Positions 51,191-62,878 are shown, counted from the first letter of the stretch. The stretch: DNA of 64,000 nucleotides from Sulfitobacter sp. THAF37 (GCF_009363555.1 NZ_CP045372.1:310001-374000), one strand, 5' to 3'. Made by a program: numbers and translations. The notes: a model not told the origin generated them from the sequence alone.

Positions 51191-52807
51191 ATGCCCGATA
51201 CGATCCGCGCCGCCGATGCCCTGGCCCGCCGTCTCTATGCGGCCGGGTGCCGCACCGCGTTCGGCATGCCGGGCGGCGAGGTGCTGACCCTGATCGACGC
51301 GCTTGAACAGGCCGGGATCCGGTTTGTTCTGGCCAAACACGAGAACGCCGCAGGTTTCATGGCCGAAGGTGTGCATCACCGCGACGGCGCCCCGGCGATC
51401 CTGGTCGGGACCATCGGACCGGGCGCGCTGAACGGTGTGAACACCGTTGCGAACGCGCTGCAGGACCAGGTGCCACTGATCGTGCTGTCCGGCTGCATGG
51501 ACCCGGACGAAGCGCAAAGCTATACCCATCAGGTGCTTGACCAGGCCGCCGTTTTCAAGCCGATCACGAAGGCCCAGTTCACGCTGAACGCCGGTGCGGC
51601 GCATCTGATCGCGGACAAGGCGGTGGCCATCGCCACCGAGGGACGTCATGGACCCGTGCACATCGACGTGCCGATCTCGGTGGCCGAGGCGCAGGTCCCG
51701 TCGACGGCCCCTGCCCCCCGTGCACCGGCCTCTGCCCGCGCGCCCTATGGCGACGACCTTGCCACCGCGCGGGACTGGCTGGCGCAGTCCGCAAGGCCGG
51801 TGATGATTGTCGGCGTGGATGTGTTGAACCAGCGGGCCGAGGCGGCGGTGCGGACCTTTGCCGAGCAGTTCCAGGTCCCGGTCATATCCACCTACAAGGC
51901 CAAGGGCGTCCTGCCCGAGGATCACGCGCTGGCGCTGGGCGGGGCGGGGCTGTCGCCGCTGGCGGACCGGCACCTGCTGCCCTTTGTGCAGGCGGCGGAC
52001 CTGATCCTTTGCGTCGGTTACGACCCGATCGAGATGCGGCCCGGATGGCGGCATGCCTGGGACCCCGCAGCGCAGCGCGTGATCGACATCACCGCCGCGC
52101 CGAACACCCATTACATGCATCAGGGGACGCTCAACTTCGTCACCGATTGCGCGCCGACGCTCAAGGCCCTGGCCGACGGCGTGGGCCCGCGCGACACCTG
52201 GGCGGAGGGTGAGATCTACAAGCTGAAGACCGCGCTCGCCGCGGCCTTCCCCCGGGACGAAGACTGGGGCCCCGCAGCCGTGATCGACTGTTGCCGCAGG
52301 GTTCTGCCGCCTGACACGATTGCCACCGCCGACAGCGGCGCGCACCGCATCCTGCTGAGCCAGATGTGGGAATGTCCCGCGCCGCGGTCGCTGCTGCAAT
52401 CCTCGGCCTTCTGTACCATGGGCTGCGCGGTGCCCCTGGCCATCGGGGCCAAACTGGCCAGTCCCGACCGGCCGGTGGTGTCGTTCTCGGGCGATGCGGG
52501 GTTCCTGATGGTGGCGGGTGAACTGGCCACCGCCGCCGAGCTTGACCTGGCGCCGATCTTTGTCGTCTTTGTCGATGCCGCGCTCGCCCTGATCGAGAAG
52601 AAGCAGCGCGAACGCCAGCTGCGCAACACCGGTGTTGATTTCGCACAGCACAACTTCGCCGCGATGGGCGTGGCCTTTGGCGGCGTCGGGGTCACGGTGC
52701 GCCACCGCACCGCGCTGGAAGAGGCGCTGAAGGACGCGCTGACAGCCGACCGGTTCACCGTCATCGCCGCCGTGATCGACAAGGGGGCCTACGATGGCCG
52801 CATCTAG
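51191..52807 (+). CDS. Thiamine-diphosphate-dependent enzyme (acetolactate-synthase/decarboxylase superfamily)
   Basis: A 538-residue ThDP enzyme with the three usual domains. The catalytic Glu is in AKHENAAGFMAEG (about residues 45-57). The cofactor/Mg motif GDAGFLMVAGELATAAELDL begins at residue 434, with Asp462-Ala where most members have Asn-Asn. Residues around TYKAKGVLPEDH belong to the middle domain. It could be a 2-oxo-acid decarboxylase, carboligase or acyl-CoA lyase. The ATG at 51191 has GGAGAA about 12 nt upstream; an ATG at 51155 is less likely. It overlaps the CoA-transferase gene by 14 bp, indicating a shared pathway. Confidence 0.85.
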   Translation: MPDTIRAADALARRLYAAGCRTAFGMPGGEVLTLIDALEQAGIRFVLAKHENAAGFMAEGVHHRDGAPAILVGTIGPGALNGVNTVANALQDQVPLIVLSGCMDPDEAQSYTHQVLDQAAVFKPITKAQFTLNAGAAHLIADKAVAIATEGRHGPVHIDVPISVAEAQVPSTAPAPRAPASARAPYGDDLATARDWLAQSARPVMIVGVDVLNQRAEAAVRTFAEQFQVPVISTYKAKGVLPEDHALALGGAGLSPLADRHLLPFVQAADLILCVGYDPIEMRPGWRHAWDPAAQRVIDITAAPNTHYMHQGTLNFVTDCAPTLKALADGVGPRDTWAEGEIYKLKTALAAAFPRDEDWGPAAVIDCCRRVLPPDTIATADSGAHRILLSQMWECPAPRSLLQSSAFCTMGCAVPLAIGAKLASPDRPVVSFSGDAGFLMVAGELATAAELDLAPIFVVFVDAALALIEKKQRERQLRNTGVDFAQHNFAAMGVAFGGVGVTVRHRTALEEALKDALTADRFTVIAAVIDKGAYDGRI

Positions 52808-53984
52808 GGGCGCACTCGACGGGGTCTTCGTGCTGGACCTCACCCGCATCCTTGCAGGGCCGACCTGCACCCAGTTGCTGGGCGACCTCGGCGCCACGGT
52901 GATCAAGATCGAGAACCCCGGCACAGGCGGCGACGACACCCGGGGCTGGGGGCCGCACTATGCCACGGACCGCGACGGCAACCCCACCGACCTGTCGGCC
53001 TATTTCATGGCCGCCAACCGCAACAAACGATCCGTCGCCGTCGACATCGCCACGCCGCAAGGGCAGGCGTTGCTGGGCAGACTGGCCGCCCGTGCCGATG
53101 TGGTCGTGGAAAACTTCAAACCCGGCGGGCTGAAGAAATACGGGCTGGATCATGCCACCCTGCGCGCACGGCACCCCGGGCTGGTCTATTGCTCGATCTC
53201 CGGCTTCGGACAGGACGGGCCGAACAGCAGCCAGCCGGGCTATGACCTGATGGCACAGGGCTACGGCGGGATCATGTCGATCACGGGCGCGCCCGACGGG
53301 CCTCCGATGAAAGTGGGCGTGGGCATCGCCGACGTGATGTGCGGCATGTACGCGACCATCGGCATCCTGGCCGCGCTGCGCCACCGCGACGCCACCGGCG
53401 AGGGCCAGCATATCGACCTTGCGCTTGTCGACAGCGCGATGGCCTGGCTGGTCAACGAAGGCACCAATTTCCTGACCTCGGGGCAGCTGCCCGAGCGCCG
53501 CGGCAACGCGCATCCCAACATCGTTCCCTATGACGCCTTCGCCTGCGCCGACGGTCATATCCTGCTGGCCGTGGGCAACGATGCGCAGTTCGCCCGGTTT
53601 TGCGATGCGGTGGGCATCCCGCAGGAGCCGCGCTTTGCCACAAACCTCAAACGGATCGAGAACCGCGCGGCGCTGATGGCGGTGATCGCCCCGGTGCTGC
53701 GCCGCTACGCCAAGGCGGACCTGCTGACGCAGCTGCAGGCGGTGGGCGTGCCCTGCGGGCCGATCAACACCATCGCCGAGGCGCTGGCGTCGGACCAGGC
53801 GCAGGCGCGCGGTGCCGTCGTCAGCCTGCCGCGCGAGGATCTGGCCGAAGGGCTGGTGCGGCTCTTGGGCAATCCGCTCAAGATGTCGGCCACGCCCGTC
53901 CGTTACGACCGCGCCCCGCCGCGCTTCGGGCAGGACACCGATGAAATCCTTGCCCAACTTGGCGGCGATTCGTTGCAGAAATAG
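52794..53984 (+). CDS. Family III CoA-transferase (CaiB/BaiF)
   Basis: A 396-residue class III CoA-transferase. VLDLTRILAGPTCTQLLGDL (about residues 13-32), NRNKRSVAVDI, and QPGYDLMAQGYGG carry the conserved features; Asp151 in GYDLMAQ is the aspartate that forms the acyl anhydride in this family. It moves CoA between carboxylic acids. Paired with a ThDP enzyme it recalls formyl-CoA transferase/oxalyl-CoA decarboxylase (Frc/Oxc), but neither protein matches those well enough to assign oxalate. The 14-bp overlap with the upstream gene shows translational coupling. Confidence 0.9.
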   Translation: MAASRGALDGVFVLDLTRILAGPTCTQLLGDLGATVIKIENPGTGGDDTRGWGPHYATDRDGNPTDLSAYFMAANRNKRSVAVDIATPQGQALLGRLAARADVVVENFKPGGLKKYGLDHATLRARHPGLVYCSISGFGQDGPNSSQPGYDLMAQGYGGIMSITGAPDGPPMKVGVGIADVMCGMYATIGILAALRHRDATGEGQHIDLALVDSAMAWLVNEGTNFLTSGQLPERRGNAHPNIVPYDAFACADGHILLAVGNDAQFARFCDAVGIPQEPRFATNLKRIENRAALMAVIAPVLRRYAKADLLTQLQAVGVPCGPINTIAEALASDQAQARGAVVSLPREDLAEGLVRLLGNPLKMSATPVRYDRAPPRFGQDTDEILAQLGGDSLQK

Positions 53985-54088
53985 GCGCAATCCCCGGACG
54001 GGCCGACGTATTGCGCGGTAAATCGCTCAACCCAAGGTTCGTTTGGGCGGGTTTTGTCACATTGCCTCACGAAACCGATTATCACCTT

Positions 54089-54100
54089 CACGTTGACGTG
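54089..54100. promoter_or_regulatory. Short palindrome upstream of the TTC38-like gene
   Basis: CACGT-TG-ACGTG, a 12-bp inverted repeat overlapping a TTGACG that could serve as a -35 element. It lies 83 bp before the start codon. It is a plausible operator for the TTC38/opg genes; no more can be said. Confidence 0.35.
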
Positions 54101-54182
54101 TGACAGGGCCATCTGCGGTCTCGGGCGGCATATTCGACGGTATCGTGCAGGTACCCCGAACCGCACCAAGAGGCGACCTTGA

Positions 54183-55532
54183 ATGAAACACGATATCTGC
54201 CATGCCCCCGTTGCGCTGACTGACGCGGCCGCGCTGAACAGCTGGAACGCGATGATCCGCGCGTTCCTCGCGCATAAACCCGCGACGCCGCAACACCTGG
54301 CCGACACGCTGGATGCCGCCCCGGACTTTGCCATGGGATATGCCGCACGCGGGCTGTTTGCGCTGATGCTGGGCCGGGCCGAGATGTGGCAGGTCGCCGA
54401 AGACGCCCGCACCGCGGCGCATCAGGCTGCGCGCAGCAGCCTGCCGTCGGCGCGCGAGCGCGGCTGGCTCGATGCGCTGGACCATTGGCTCGCCGACAGC
54501 CCCACCGGCGCCGTCGCGGCGCTGGAAACCGTGCTGGACCGCTGGCCGCAGGACACGCTGAGCGCCAAGGCCAGCCACGGCATCCGTTTTATCCTGGGGG
54601 ACGCGCCGGGCATGCGCGCGTCGGTGGAGCGGGTCCTGCCCGCGCATGGCGCCGACCACCCGCTGCGCGGCTACCTGATGGGCTGTCACGCCTTCACCCT
54701 GGAAGAAACCGGCGACTATGGCGCGGCGGAACGCGCGGGCCGCGCCGGGCTGACGCTGGCGCCGGACGACGCCTGGGGCCTGCACGCGGTGGCCCATGTC
54801 CACGACATGCGCAACGAACCCGACGCCGGCATCGCCCTGATCGAGGGGTTCAGCAGCGCCTGGGAGGGCAGCAACAACTTTCGCTACCACGTCTGGTGGC
54901 ACAAGGCGCTGCTGCATCTCGACCGGGGCGAGACCGACGTGGTGCTGGCGCTGTACGACCGCCAGATCCGCGCGGACCGGACCGACGACTACCGTGACAT
55001 CGCCAATGCAACCTCGCTGCTGATGCGCCTGCATCTGGACGGCGTGGCGGTCGGCGACCGCTGGGACGAACTGGGCGCGCTGGCGCAGAACCGCATCGAC
55101 GACGGCTGCCTGGTCTTTGCCGACCTGCACTACCAGCTTGCCCTGTCAGGCGCGGGAAAGACCGGCGCGGTGCGTGAAATGACCGCGCGCTTTGCCCGCG
55201 ATGCGCGGAAATCCGGCGACATGGCCGACCGGGTCGCCGATCCGGGGCTCTCGGCGCTGGCCGGGCTGACCGCCTTTGCCGAAGGCCGCTATGCCACCGC
55301 ATTCGAAAACCTGAGCGCCGCCCGGCCCAAAATGCAGAGCATCGGCGGAAGTCACGCGCAACGCGATGTATTCGAACGAATAACCATTGACGCGGGCTTG
55401 CGGGCGGGCCATTTCGACGCGACAGAGCAGATCATGCTGGACCGGCTGGCGCTGCGTGCAGGACACGCGGATCGCTTCGCCGAAAGCCGGTTCGAACAGC
55501 TTTCACGCCTGCGCCGTATCCCCGCACAATAG
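54183..55532 (+). CDS. TTC38-like tetratricopeptide-repeat protein
   Basis: A 449-residue cytoplasmic, helical-repeat protein with no signal peptide. GYAARGLFALMLGR (about residues 52-65), HPLRGYLMGCHAFTLEETGD, DDAWGLHAVAHVHDMRN and NFRYHVWWHKALLHLDRG (about 237-254) match the conserved core of the TTC38 family. Molecular function is unknown. The His-rich H-x-W-W-H-K block is notable and could bind metal or ligand. opgC follows only 20 bp downstream, so transcription with the glucan genes is likely. Confidence 0.82.
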   Translation: MKHDICHAPVALTDAAALNSWNAMIRAFLAHKPATPQHLADTLDAAPDFAMGYAARGLFALMLGRAEMWQVAEDARTAAHQAARSSLPSARERGWLDALDHWLADSPTGAVAALETVLDRWPQDTLSAKASHGIRFILGDAPGMRASVERVLPAHGADHPLRGYLMGCHAFTLEETGDYGAAERAGRAGLTLAPDDAWGLHAVAHVHDMRNEPDAGIALIEGFSSAWEGSNNFRYHVWWHKALLHLDRGETDVVLALYDRQIRADRTDDYRDIANATSLLMRLHLDGVAVGDRWDELGALAQNRIDDGCLVFADLHYQLALSGAGKTGAVREMTARFARDARKSGDMADRVADPGLSALAGLTAFAEGRYATAFENLSAARPKMQSIGGSHAQRDVFERITIDAGLRAGHFDATEQIMLDRLALRAGHADRFAESRFEQLSRLRRIPAQ

Positions 55533-55552
55533 CATCGAGACCGCATTCAGAA

Positions 55553-56809
55553 ATGACGATTGCCGACACCAGCCAAGTTCCTTCCCGCCCTGTCACCGCA
55601 CTGGGCGCCACCTCACCTACGCGGGTCCGGGACCTGCGTCTCGATTTCTTCCGCGGCGTCGCGATGTTCATCATCCTGTTTGCCCATACCCCCGGCAACC
55701 TGGTGACACTCTGGATCCCCGCGCGCTGGGGGTTTTCCGACGCGACCGAAATCTTCGTGTTCTGCTCCGGCATGGCCTCGGCGATCGCATTTGGCGGCGC
55801 CTTTGCCCGCGTCGGCTGGGTGCTTGGGACGGCGCGGGTGCTGTTCCGGGTCTGGCAGGTCTACTGGGCGCATGTGGGGCTGTTCGTGGCGACGCTGGCC
55901 ATGACGGTCTACCTGACCGACCTCGACATCACCGGCCAGAACTACTGGGGGCAGCTGAACCTCTGGCCGGTGTTCGTGGAAAGCGACAAGTGGGAAAACC
56001 CCAACATCCTGCTGTCGTTCATGACGCTGAGCTATATGCCGAACTACTTTGACATCCTGCCGATGTACATGATCGTGCTGCTGCTGATGCCGGTGATCAT
56101 GGCCCTCGCCAAGGTCGATCTGCGGCTGGTCGCGGGCTTTGTTGTCGCGACCTGGCTTCTGTCGCAGGACGCCCTGCTGCAGACGCTGGGCCTGGGGGCA
56201 TGGCACCTTGAGCTGCCCGCGGAACCCTGGACGGACCGCAACTGGTTCTTCAACCCCTTCGGCTGGCAGCTGATCTTTTTTACCGGCTTCGCCTTCATGG
56301 GGGGCTGGCTGCCGAAACCGCCCGTCAGCGCCGCGCTCTTTGCGCTGGCGGCTTTCCTTGTCCTCGCTAACATCCCGCTGTCGAACATCGGCGTCCGGGT
56401 GCTGAACCTTGACTGGGCCGCCGACTGGCGCGCGGCCAACGCGGCCCTGTTCGACAAATCCGACTTCGCGATTCTGCGGTATGTCCATTTCCTCAGCCTC
56501 GCCTACGTGTTCTGGGTCCTGGCAGGGGACCAGGGCAACAACCTGCTGGCACGCGGCACCGGCGGGCTGTCGCGGCTGTGGGAAGGGCTGGTGACGGTGA
56601 TCCTCAAGGTCGGACAGCAAAGCCTCGCCGTCTTTGTCTTCAGCATGTTCCTGGCGCGCATTCTCGGCTTCGTCATGGACGTGATCGGGCGTGATGTCTT
56701 CACCACACTCGCCGTCAACCTCTTTGGCTGTGTGCTGCTGGTTGCCGTCGCCTATGGCGCGGGCTGGTTCAAATCGCAGCCCTGGCGCCAGAAAAGGAGC
56801 GCGTTATGA
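55553..56809 (+). CDS. opgC: OpgC-type acyltransferase for osmoregulated periplasmic glucans
   Basis: A 418-residue inner-membrane protein with about ten helices. RDLRLDFFRGVAMFIILFAH (about residues 26-45) is the signature of the OpgC/acyltransferase-3-like family. SDATEIFVFCSGMASAIAFG and ILPMYMIVLLLMP follow. It adds succinyl or similar groups to periplasmic glucans, giving them negative charge. It overlaps opgG by 4 bp and is the first of three coupled opg genes. Confidence 0.88.
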   Translation: MTIADTSQVPSRPVTALGATSPTRVRDLRLDFFRGVAMFIILFAHTPGNLVTLWIPARWGFSDATEIFVFCSGMASAIAFGGAFARVGWVLGTARVLFRVWQVYWAHVGLFVATLAMTVYLTDLDITGQNYWGQLNLWPVFVESDKWENPNILLSFMTLSYMPNYFDILPMYMIVLLLMPVIMALAKVDLRLVAGFVVATWLLSQDALLQTLGLGAWHLELPAEPWTDRNWFFNPFGWQLIFFTGFAFMGGWLPKPPVSAALFALAAFLVLANIPLSNIGVRVLNLDWAADWRAANAALFDKSDFAILRYVHFLSLAYVFWVLAGDQGNNLLARGTGGLSRLWEGLVTVILKVGQQSLAVFVFSMFLARILGFVMDVIGRDVFTTLAVNLFGCVLLVAVAYGAGWFKSQPWRQKRSAL

Positions 56810-58334
56810 TCCGCCGCGATGTTCTGAAAAGTCTCGCCGCTCTGGCCGCCCTCCCCGGCAGCGCCTGGGCAGAGGGAGAGCCGGGCCTGAGCCTGGGCGA
56901 GCACGCCGCGCCTTTCGGCCCGGATACCGTGACCAACCGCGCCCGCATTCTGGCCGGGAAACCCTATGCGCCCCGCCCGATGATCCCCGAAGCCTGGCGC
57001 AACATCAGCTACGATCAGTACCGCCAGATCTGGTTCGACGGGCGCAATGCCCTCTGGGAGGGCTCCGACGCGCCGCAGCGGGTGGATGTGTTTCCGCCGG
57101 GTCTCTACTTTCCACAGGCCGTCGCGATGCATGTGGTCGAGGACGGGATGGCGCGACCGGTCGCCTTCGACATGGCGGTCTTTGACACCACGGACCAGTT
57201 CCCCGATCTGCCGGTTGACGACACCCTGGGTTATTCCGGCCTGCGTCTGCGCTCAGAGCTGGAGAAACAGGGCATTTTCCAGGAATACGCGGTGTTTCAG
57301 GGGGCCAGCTATTTCCGGGGCATCGGCACGGGCGAAACCTACGGCCTGTCGGCGCGGGGCCTCGCGCTCAAGACCGGCGACCCCGAGGGCGAGGAGTTTC
57401 CCGATTTCACGGCCTTCTGGCTGGAACGCCCGGCGGCGGACAGCACCAACATCGTCCTGCACGCGCTGCTCGACAGCCCGTCCTGCACGGGGGCCTACCG
57501 GTTCGACATCACGCATGGGCCGGTCCTTCAGATGAAGGTCCGCGCGACGCTCTTTGCCCGCAAGGAGCTGACCCATCTGGGCATCGCGCCGCTGACCTCC
57601 ATGTTCCTGTTCGACGACACCATGCGCCAGCGGTTTTCCGACTTCCGACCGGCGGTCCACGACAGCGACGGTCTGCTGATGCACAACGGCGGCGGCGAGG
57701 TCATCTGGCGGCCCCTGTCCAACCCGCTGTCGTTGCAGATCAGCAGCTTTGTCGACAACAACCCGCGCGGTTTCGGGCTGCTTCAGCGCAAGCGGGAGTT
57801 CTCGGATTTCAACGACCTTGAGGCGCTGTACCACAACCGCCCCGCCGTCTGGATCACACCGGGCGAAGACTGGGGCCCCGGGGCGGTCACACTGGTCGAA
57901 ATCCCCGCCGACCTTGAGATCTATGACAACATCGTCAGCTTCTGGCGACCGGCGACGCCGCTGCCCGCGGGGGCCGAACACCGGATGAGCTATACCATGC
58001 ACTGGGGGGCCGACCCGGTCGCCGTGACCGCCGATGTGCCGGTCAAGGTGCTGAACACCGCCATCGGAGGCCGGATGGAGGGCGGGCTGGTCGTCGTCAT
58101 CGACTTTGCCGACGGTCCCGACGTGCCCGAAGATCTGTCTGAAATCGAAATCGTGCTGCGCGGCGGCGAAGTTCCGCTGACACCCGGCACCCTGCAACGA
58201 AACCCCGAAACCAATGGGCCCCGGCTGGCGTTCACGTTTCAACCTCAGGATGTGAACATTGCCGAGTGCCGTGTCCAGCTGCGTCTTGGGGATGAACCTT
58301 TGAGTGAAGTCTGGCTGTACCGATGGACCGCATC

Positions 58335-58338
<4 letters not shown>
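56806..58338 (+). CDS. opgG: Periplasmic glucan biosynthesis protein OpgG/OpgD
   Basis: A 510-residue MdoG-family protein. The N-terminus MIRRDVLKSLAALAALPGSA is a twin-arginine-type signal (RRDVLK) as in OpgD, with cleavage after AWA. The mature part has ISYDQYRQIWFDGRNALW, SYFRGIGTGETYGLSARGLA and EDFPDFTAFW-like (EEFPDFTAFWLERP) blocks. It is thought to release or branch the beta-glucan backbone in the periplasm. It overlaps opgC and opgH by 4 bp each, so the three are translationally coupled. The Tat signal points to OpgD rather than OpgG by export route. Confidence 0.92.
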
Positions 58339-60218
<1,880 letters not shown>

Positions 60219-60229
60219 GCCCGCGCGGT

Positions 60230-60739
60230 TTACGGAAGTTCGACAGGCAACCCCCGGTTCAGCCAGCCCGGCCCCGCCCCCGACCCCAGCAGGCCTTCGG
60301 GCACGTCGAGAACCGTGGTGAACCCCGCTTTGCCCATCCTGTCCGCCATCCGGGATGATCGCACCCCCCGGGCGCAGATCAACGCGACCGGGCGCGTTCT
60401 GTCGCCCCCGAGTGCCGCGCTCAGCGTCGCGCTGAAATCCGCGCGCCGCATGTCCAGCGGCACCGCGCCGCGCGGCACGCCTGTCGCGGCCCATTCGTCC
60501 GGCCTGCGAATGTCCACAAGCAGGATCTCCCCCGCCTCTGCCCGCCGAAATGCCTCTGGCGCGGTCAATGCACCGTCGCCCGGCGCAGACCCGATATTGT
60601 ACCAGCGCGCGGCAAAGACGCCGCCCCCCAGCACCGCCGCCCCGCCAAGCACGAGCCCGCCAAACACAAGAACCCGCCGCGTGACGTGCGGCGGGTCCTT
60701 TCGCGGCGCGTTGCCTGTGGGTCCGGGATACCGCGTCAT
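60230..60739 (-). CDS. Membrane-anchored rhodanese-domain protein
   Basis: A 169-residue protein with one N-terminal transmembrane helix (about residues 22-43, VLVFGGLVLGGAAVLGGGVF) and a single rhodanese domain facing the periplasm. LLVDIRRPDEWAATGVPRGA is the CH2A-like segment and ALICARGVRSSRMA holds the active-site Cys loop (C-x4-R/S type). It may move sulfane sulfur or sense thiols. It overlaps the YHS gene by 4 bp. Confidence 0.85.
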   Translation of the reverse strand: MTRYPGPTGNAPRKDPPHVTRRVLVFGGLVLGGAAVLGGGVFAARWYNIGSAPGDGALTAPEAFRRAEAGEILLVDIRRPDEWAATGVPRGAVPLDMRRADFSATLSAALGGDRTRPVALICARGVRSSRMADRMGKAGFTTVLDVPEGLLGSGAGPGWLNRGLPVELP

Positions 60740-61260
60740 TTCACCGGGGCGGAAGAGGTGAATTTCGGGATCGGGCTGGTGGAGCGGTCTTCCGGCTCGA
60801 TCGAGACCCAGTTGTTCTGCGCCAGATCAATATTGCCCGGAATGTCTTCCTCCCAGAAGCTCACCACATTTTCGGTTATGTTGAGATACAACTTGCCGTC
60901 CACAATACGCCACAGGTTCGGATTGCCCGGCACCTTGCCCCCCTTGGCCACGCCATAAGCGCAATGGCCGTCGTACTGCGGCACGTATTTCGCCGGATCG
61001 GCGAGAAAAGTGTCGCGGTTCTGCTCCGTGGCAAAGGCAAAGGTGGCGCCGTTGTAGTCCGCCGTGATCTCCGCCCTGCCCGGCACCGCGGCAGGCTGAT
61101 CCGCCCCCACGGCATTCTGCGGCAGATCGAAATAGGCAACCACATCGTAGCCCGAGACGGCAAAGCCGGTCCCGTCCACATATTGCTCACCGGCGAACCC
61201 CTGGCCGGCAAAGCTCAGCGCGGTGGCGGCCGCGGCGAGGGTCAGCGCAAATCTGGTCAT
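60736..61260 (-). CDS. Secreted YHS-domain protein
   Basis: A 174-residue protein with a signal peptide (LTLAAAATALSFAGQGFA) and a YHS-like domain (AVSGYDVVAYFDLPQNAVGA, then FAFATEQNRDTFLADPAKYV and YDGHCAYGVAKGGKV; His and Cys about residues 98-100). YHS domains are often found with metal-handling proteins. This long secreted form is common in proteobacteria, with unknown role. It is coupled to the rhodanese gene by a 4-bp overlap, suggesting joint sulfur/metal work in the periplasm. Confidence 0.82.
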   Translation of the reverse strand: MTRFALTLAAAATALSFAGQGFAGEQYVDGTGFAVSGYDVVAYFDLPQNAVGADQPAAVPGRAEITADYNGATFAFATEQNRDTFLADPAKYVPQYDGHCAYGVAKGGKVPGNPNLWRIVDGKLYLNITENVVSFWEEDIPGNIDLAQNNWVSIEPEDRSTSPIPKFTSSAPVK

Positions 61261-61388
61261 GATGGTCTTCCTTCCAAGTGTTGCTGTAAAGAAAGCCTAT
61301 GCAGCGCCGCCCAACCTGGCATCCCACAACCCCGTGACCTCGCGGCGGTGTGACTCCGCCCCACCGATCCCGTGATCATGCCCGCCGA

Positions 61389-62171
61389 TTATTTCAAGAT
61401 GGGCGGCTTTGCCGGGTCCGACCCCGGCGGCATACGTGGCGTTTGTTGCAAAGCCTCCCCCTGCGGCAGGTCGAACCGCAACCCCACCTTTGCCAGTTTC
61501 GCCACCACCGGGTCGGAGGGGGCGAAGAAACCCACGTCCATCGCCCCTGCCTCGATCCCCGAGAATGTCAGCGCCTCTGACGCGGCGCGCACCAGCGCAT
61601 CCTGCGCACGCGGGATCGCCCCGACAAAGCCCAGCATGTGCCCACGCCCGCCCCCGGCGTATTCCACCCCCACTAGAAAAGCCCCTGCCGCCATGGCCGT
61701 GGCAGTGGCCAGCTTGGCGTCGATGGCCGCGATCAAGGTCTCGGGCAGCCCCTTGGGCGGCATTATACGCTCAATGCGGGCCTCGACCTCGCCCGGCGCA
61801 TGGCTCAGCGTCTCGCGCAGCCAGGCAACGGCATCGGCGGGCAGCAGGATCTCGGAGGGCGCAACCCCGAGGTTGACCGCCATGCCCAGCGGCTGGTCCG
61901 CCAGCATCCCCGCGATGGCCCGCCCCGACAGCGCCACGTAGGGCGCAGGCGCGCCCACATAGCTCCCCAGCCGCGCGGGACGGTCAAAGACCAGCACATA
62001 GGCGTCGTCCAGCAACACCGGGTTGACCTGATCCCCCTCCGGCTCCGCTTCCAGAAGCAGGTACAACTCCACATCCGCGATCCGCTCGTAAAAGCGCAGC
62101 CGGGCGGCGTCGTCATCCTCCGCCGCCATCATGGCGGCATGGGCAGTATCCAGCGGGGTCGTATCAGTCAT
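61389..62171 (-). CDS. SseB-family protein
   Basis: A 260-residue soluble acidic protein. TPLDTAHAAMMAAEDDDAAR near the start and ELYLLLEAE, VLVFDRPARLGSYVG, PYVALSGRAIAGML (about residues 77-90) and LGVAPSEILLPADAVAWL match the SseB N-terminal domain; a second domain follows. Function unknown in non-pathogens. It starts at 62171, overlapping the UDG-like gene stop by 8 bp, so the two are one operon. Confidence 0.85.
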   Translation of the reverse strand: MTDTTPLDTAHAAMMAAEDDDAARLRFYERIADVELYLLLEAEPEGDQVNPVLLDDAYVLVFDRPARLGSYVGAPAPYVALSGRAIAGMLADQPLGMAVNLGVAPSEILLPADAVAWLRETLSHAPGEVEARIERIMPPKGLPETLIAAIDAKLATATAMAAGAFLVGVEYAGGGRGHMLGFVGAIPRAQDALVRAASEALTFSGIEAGAMDVGFFAPSDPVVAKLAKVGLRFDLPQGEALQQTPRMPPGSDPAKPPILK

Positions 62172-62751
62172 TCAGCACCTCTGCGACGGCGGCCCGCAGC
62201 CGGGGCAACACCTCGACCTCGAACCACGGGTTTTTCTTCAGCCACCCGGTATTGCGCCAGGACGGATGAGGCAAGGCAAACAGACCCGGCGGATGGTCCC
62301 GCCAGCCCGCCACGGCCTGCGTCACGGTCTTGAACTGCGGCAGGTGATACCGCATGGCATGTCCGCCGATCAACACCGTCAGACGGATGTCCGGCACCAC
62401 CTCCAGCGCCCGTTCCCGCCAGGTCCGCGCGCAGACCGGAGGCGGCGGCAAATCGCTGCCCTTGGCATCATAGCCCGGAAAACAAAAGGCCATCGGGATG
62501 ATCGCCACCTTGCTGCGGTCATAGAACCGCGCCTCCTCCAGTCCCAGCCAGTCGCGCAGGCGCCTGCCGGAGGCATCCCAGAACGGCGTATTGGCTTCGT
62601 GCACCCGCAGCCCCGGCGCCTGGCTGGCAATCAGGATACGCGCACCCGGCGCGAACCACACCACCGGGTTGGGTGCATGGCCCGTCGCGGTCGCCGCAAA
62701 GCGTTCCGCGCAGATGCGGCAGGCCCTCAGATCATCGCGCATGTCCGCCAT
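62164..62751 (-). CDS. Uracil-DNA glycosylase family protein
   Basis: A 195-residue UDG-superfamily protein. An N-terminal CRICAERF pair of cysteines, ILIASQAPGLRVHEANTPFW (about residues 50-69, the motif-1 GxxPG-like loop reading SQAPG), and the C-terminal LPHPSWRNTGW (motif-2, HPSxRN) are visible. It may remove uracil or be an inactive relative. The start could be ATG 62751 or 62742 (AAGGG about 10 nt upstream of the latter). An upstream frame to 62832 is rejected as unlike the family. It is divergent from the arsR gene. Confidence 0.82.
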   Translation of the reverse strand: MADMRDDLRACRICAERFAATATGHAPNPVVWFAPGARILIASQAPGLRVHEANTPFWDASGRRLRDWLGLEEARFYDRSKVAIIPMAFCFPGYDAKGSDLPPPPVCARTWRERALEVVPDIRLTVLIGGHAMRYHLPQFKTVTQAVAGWRDHPPGLFALPHPSWRNTGWLKKNPWFEVEVLPRLRAAVAEVLND

Positions 62752-62878
62752 GCCCTTCAGATACACCGCCTGCCCGCCCTGCCAACCCCCGGTTTCATTG
62801 TTCTTCAAATACACAAAAGACCGGCTTTCCACATTTCGATAAAGTTAGAAATAAAGGTTGCACCCCGAAATGATTTCT

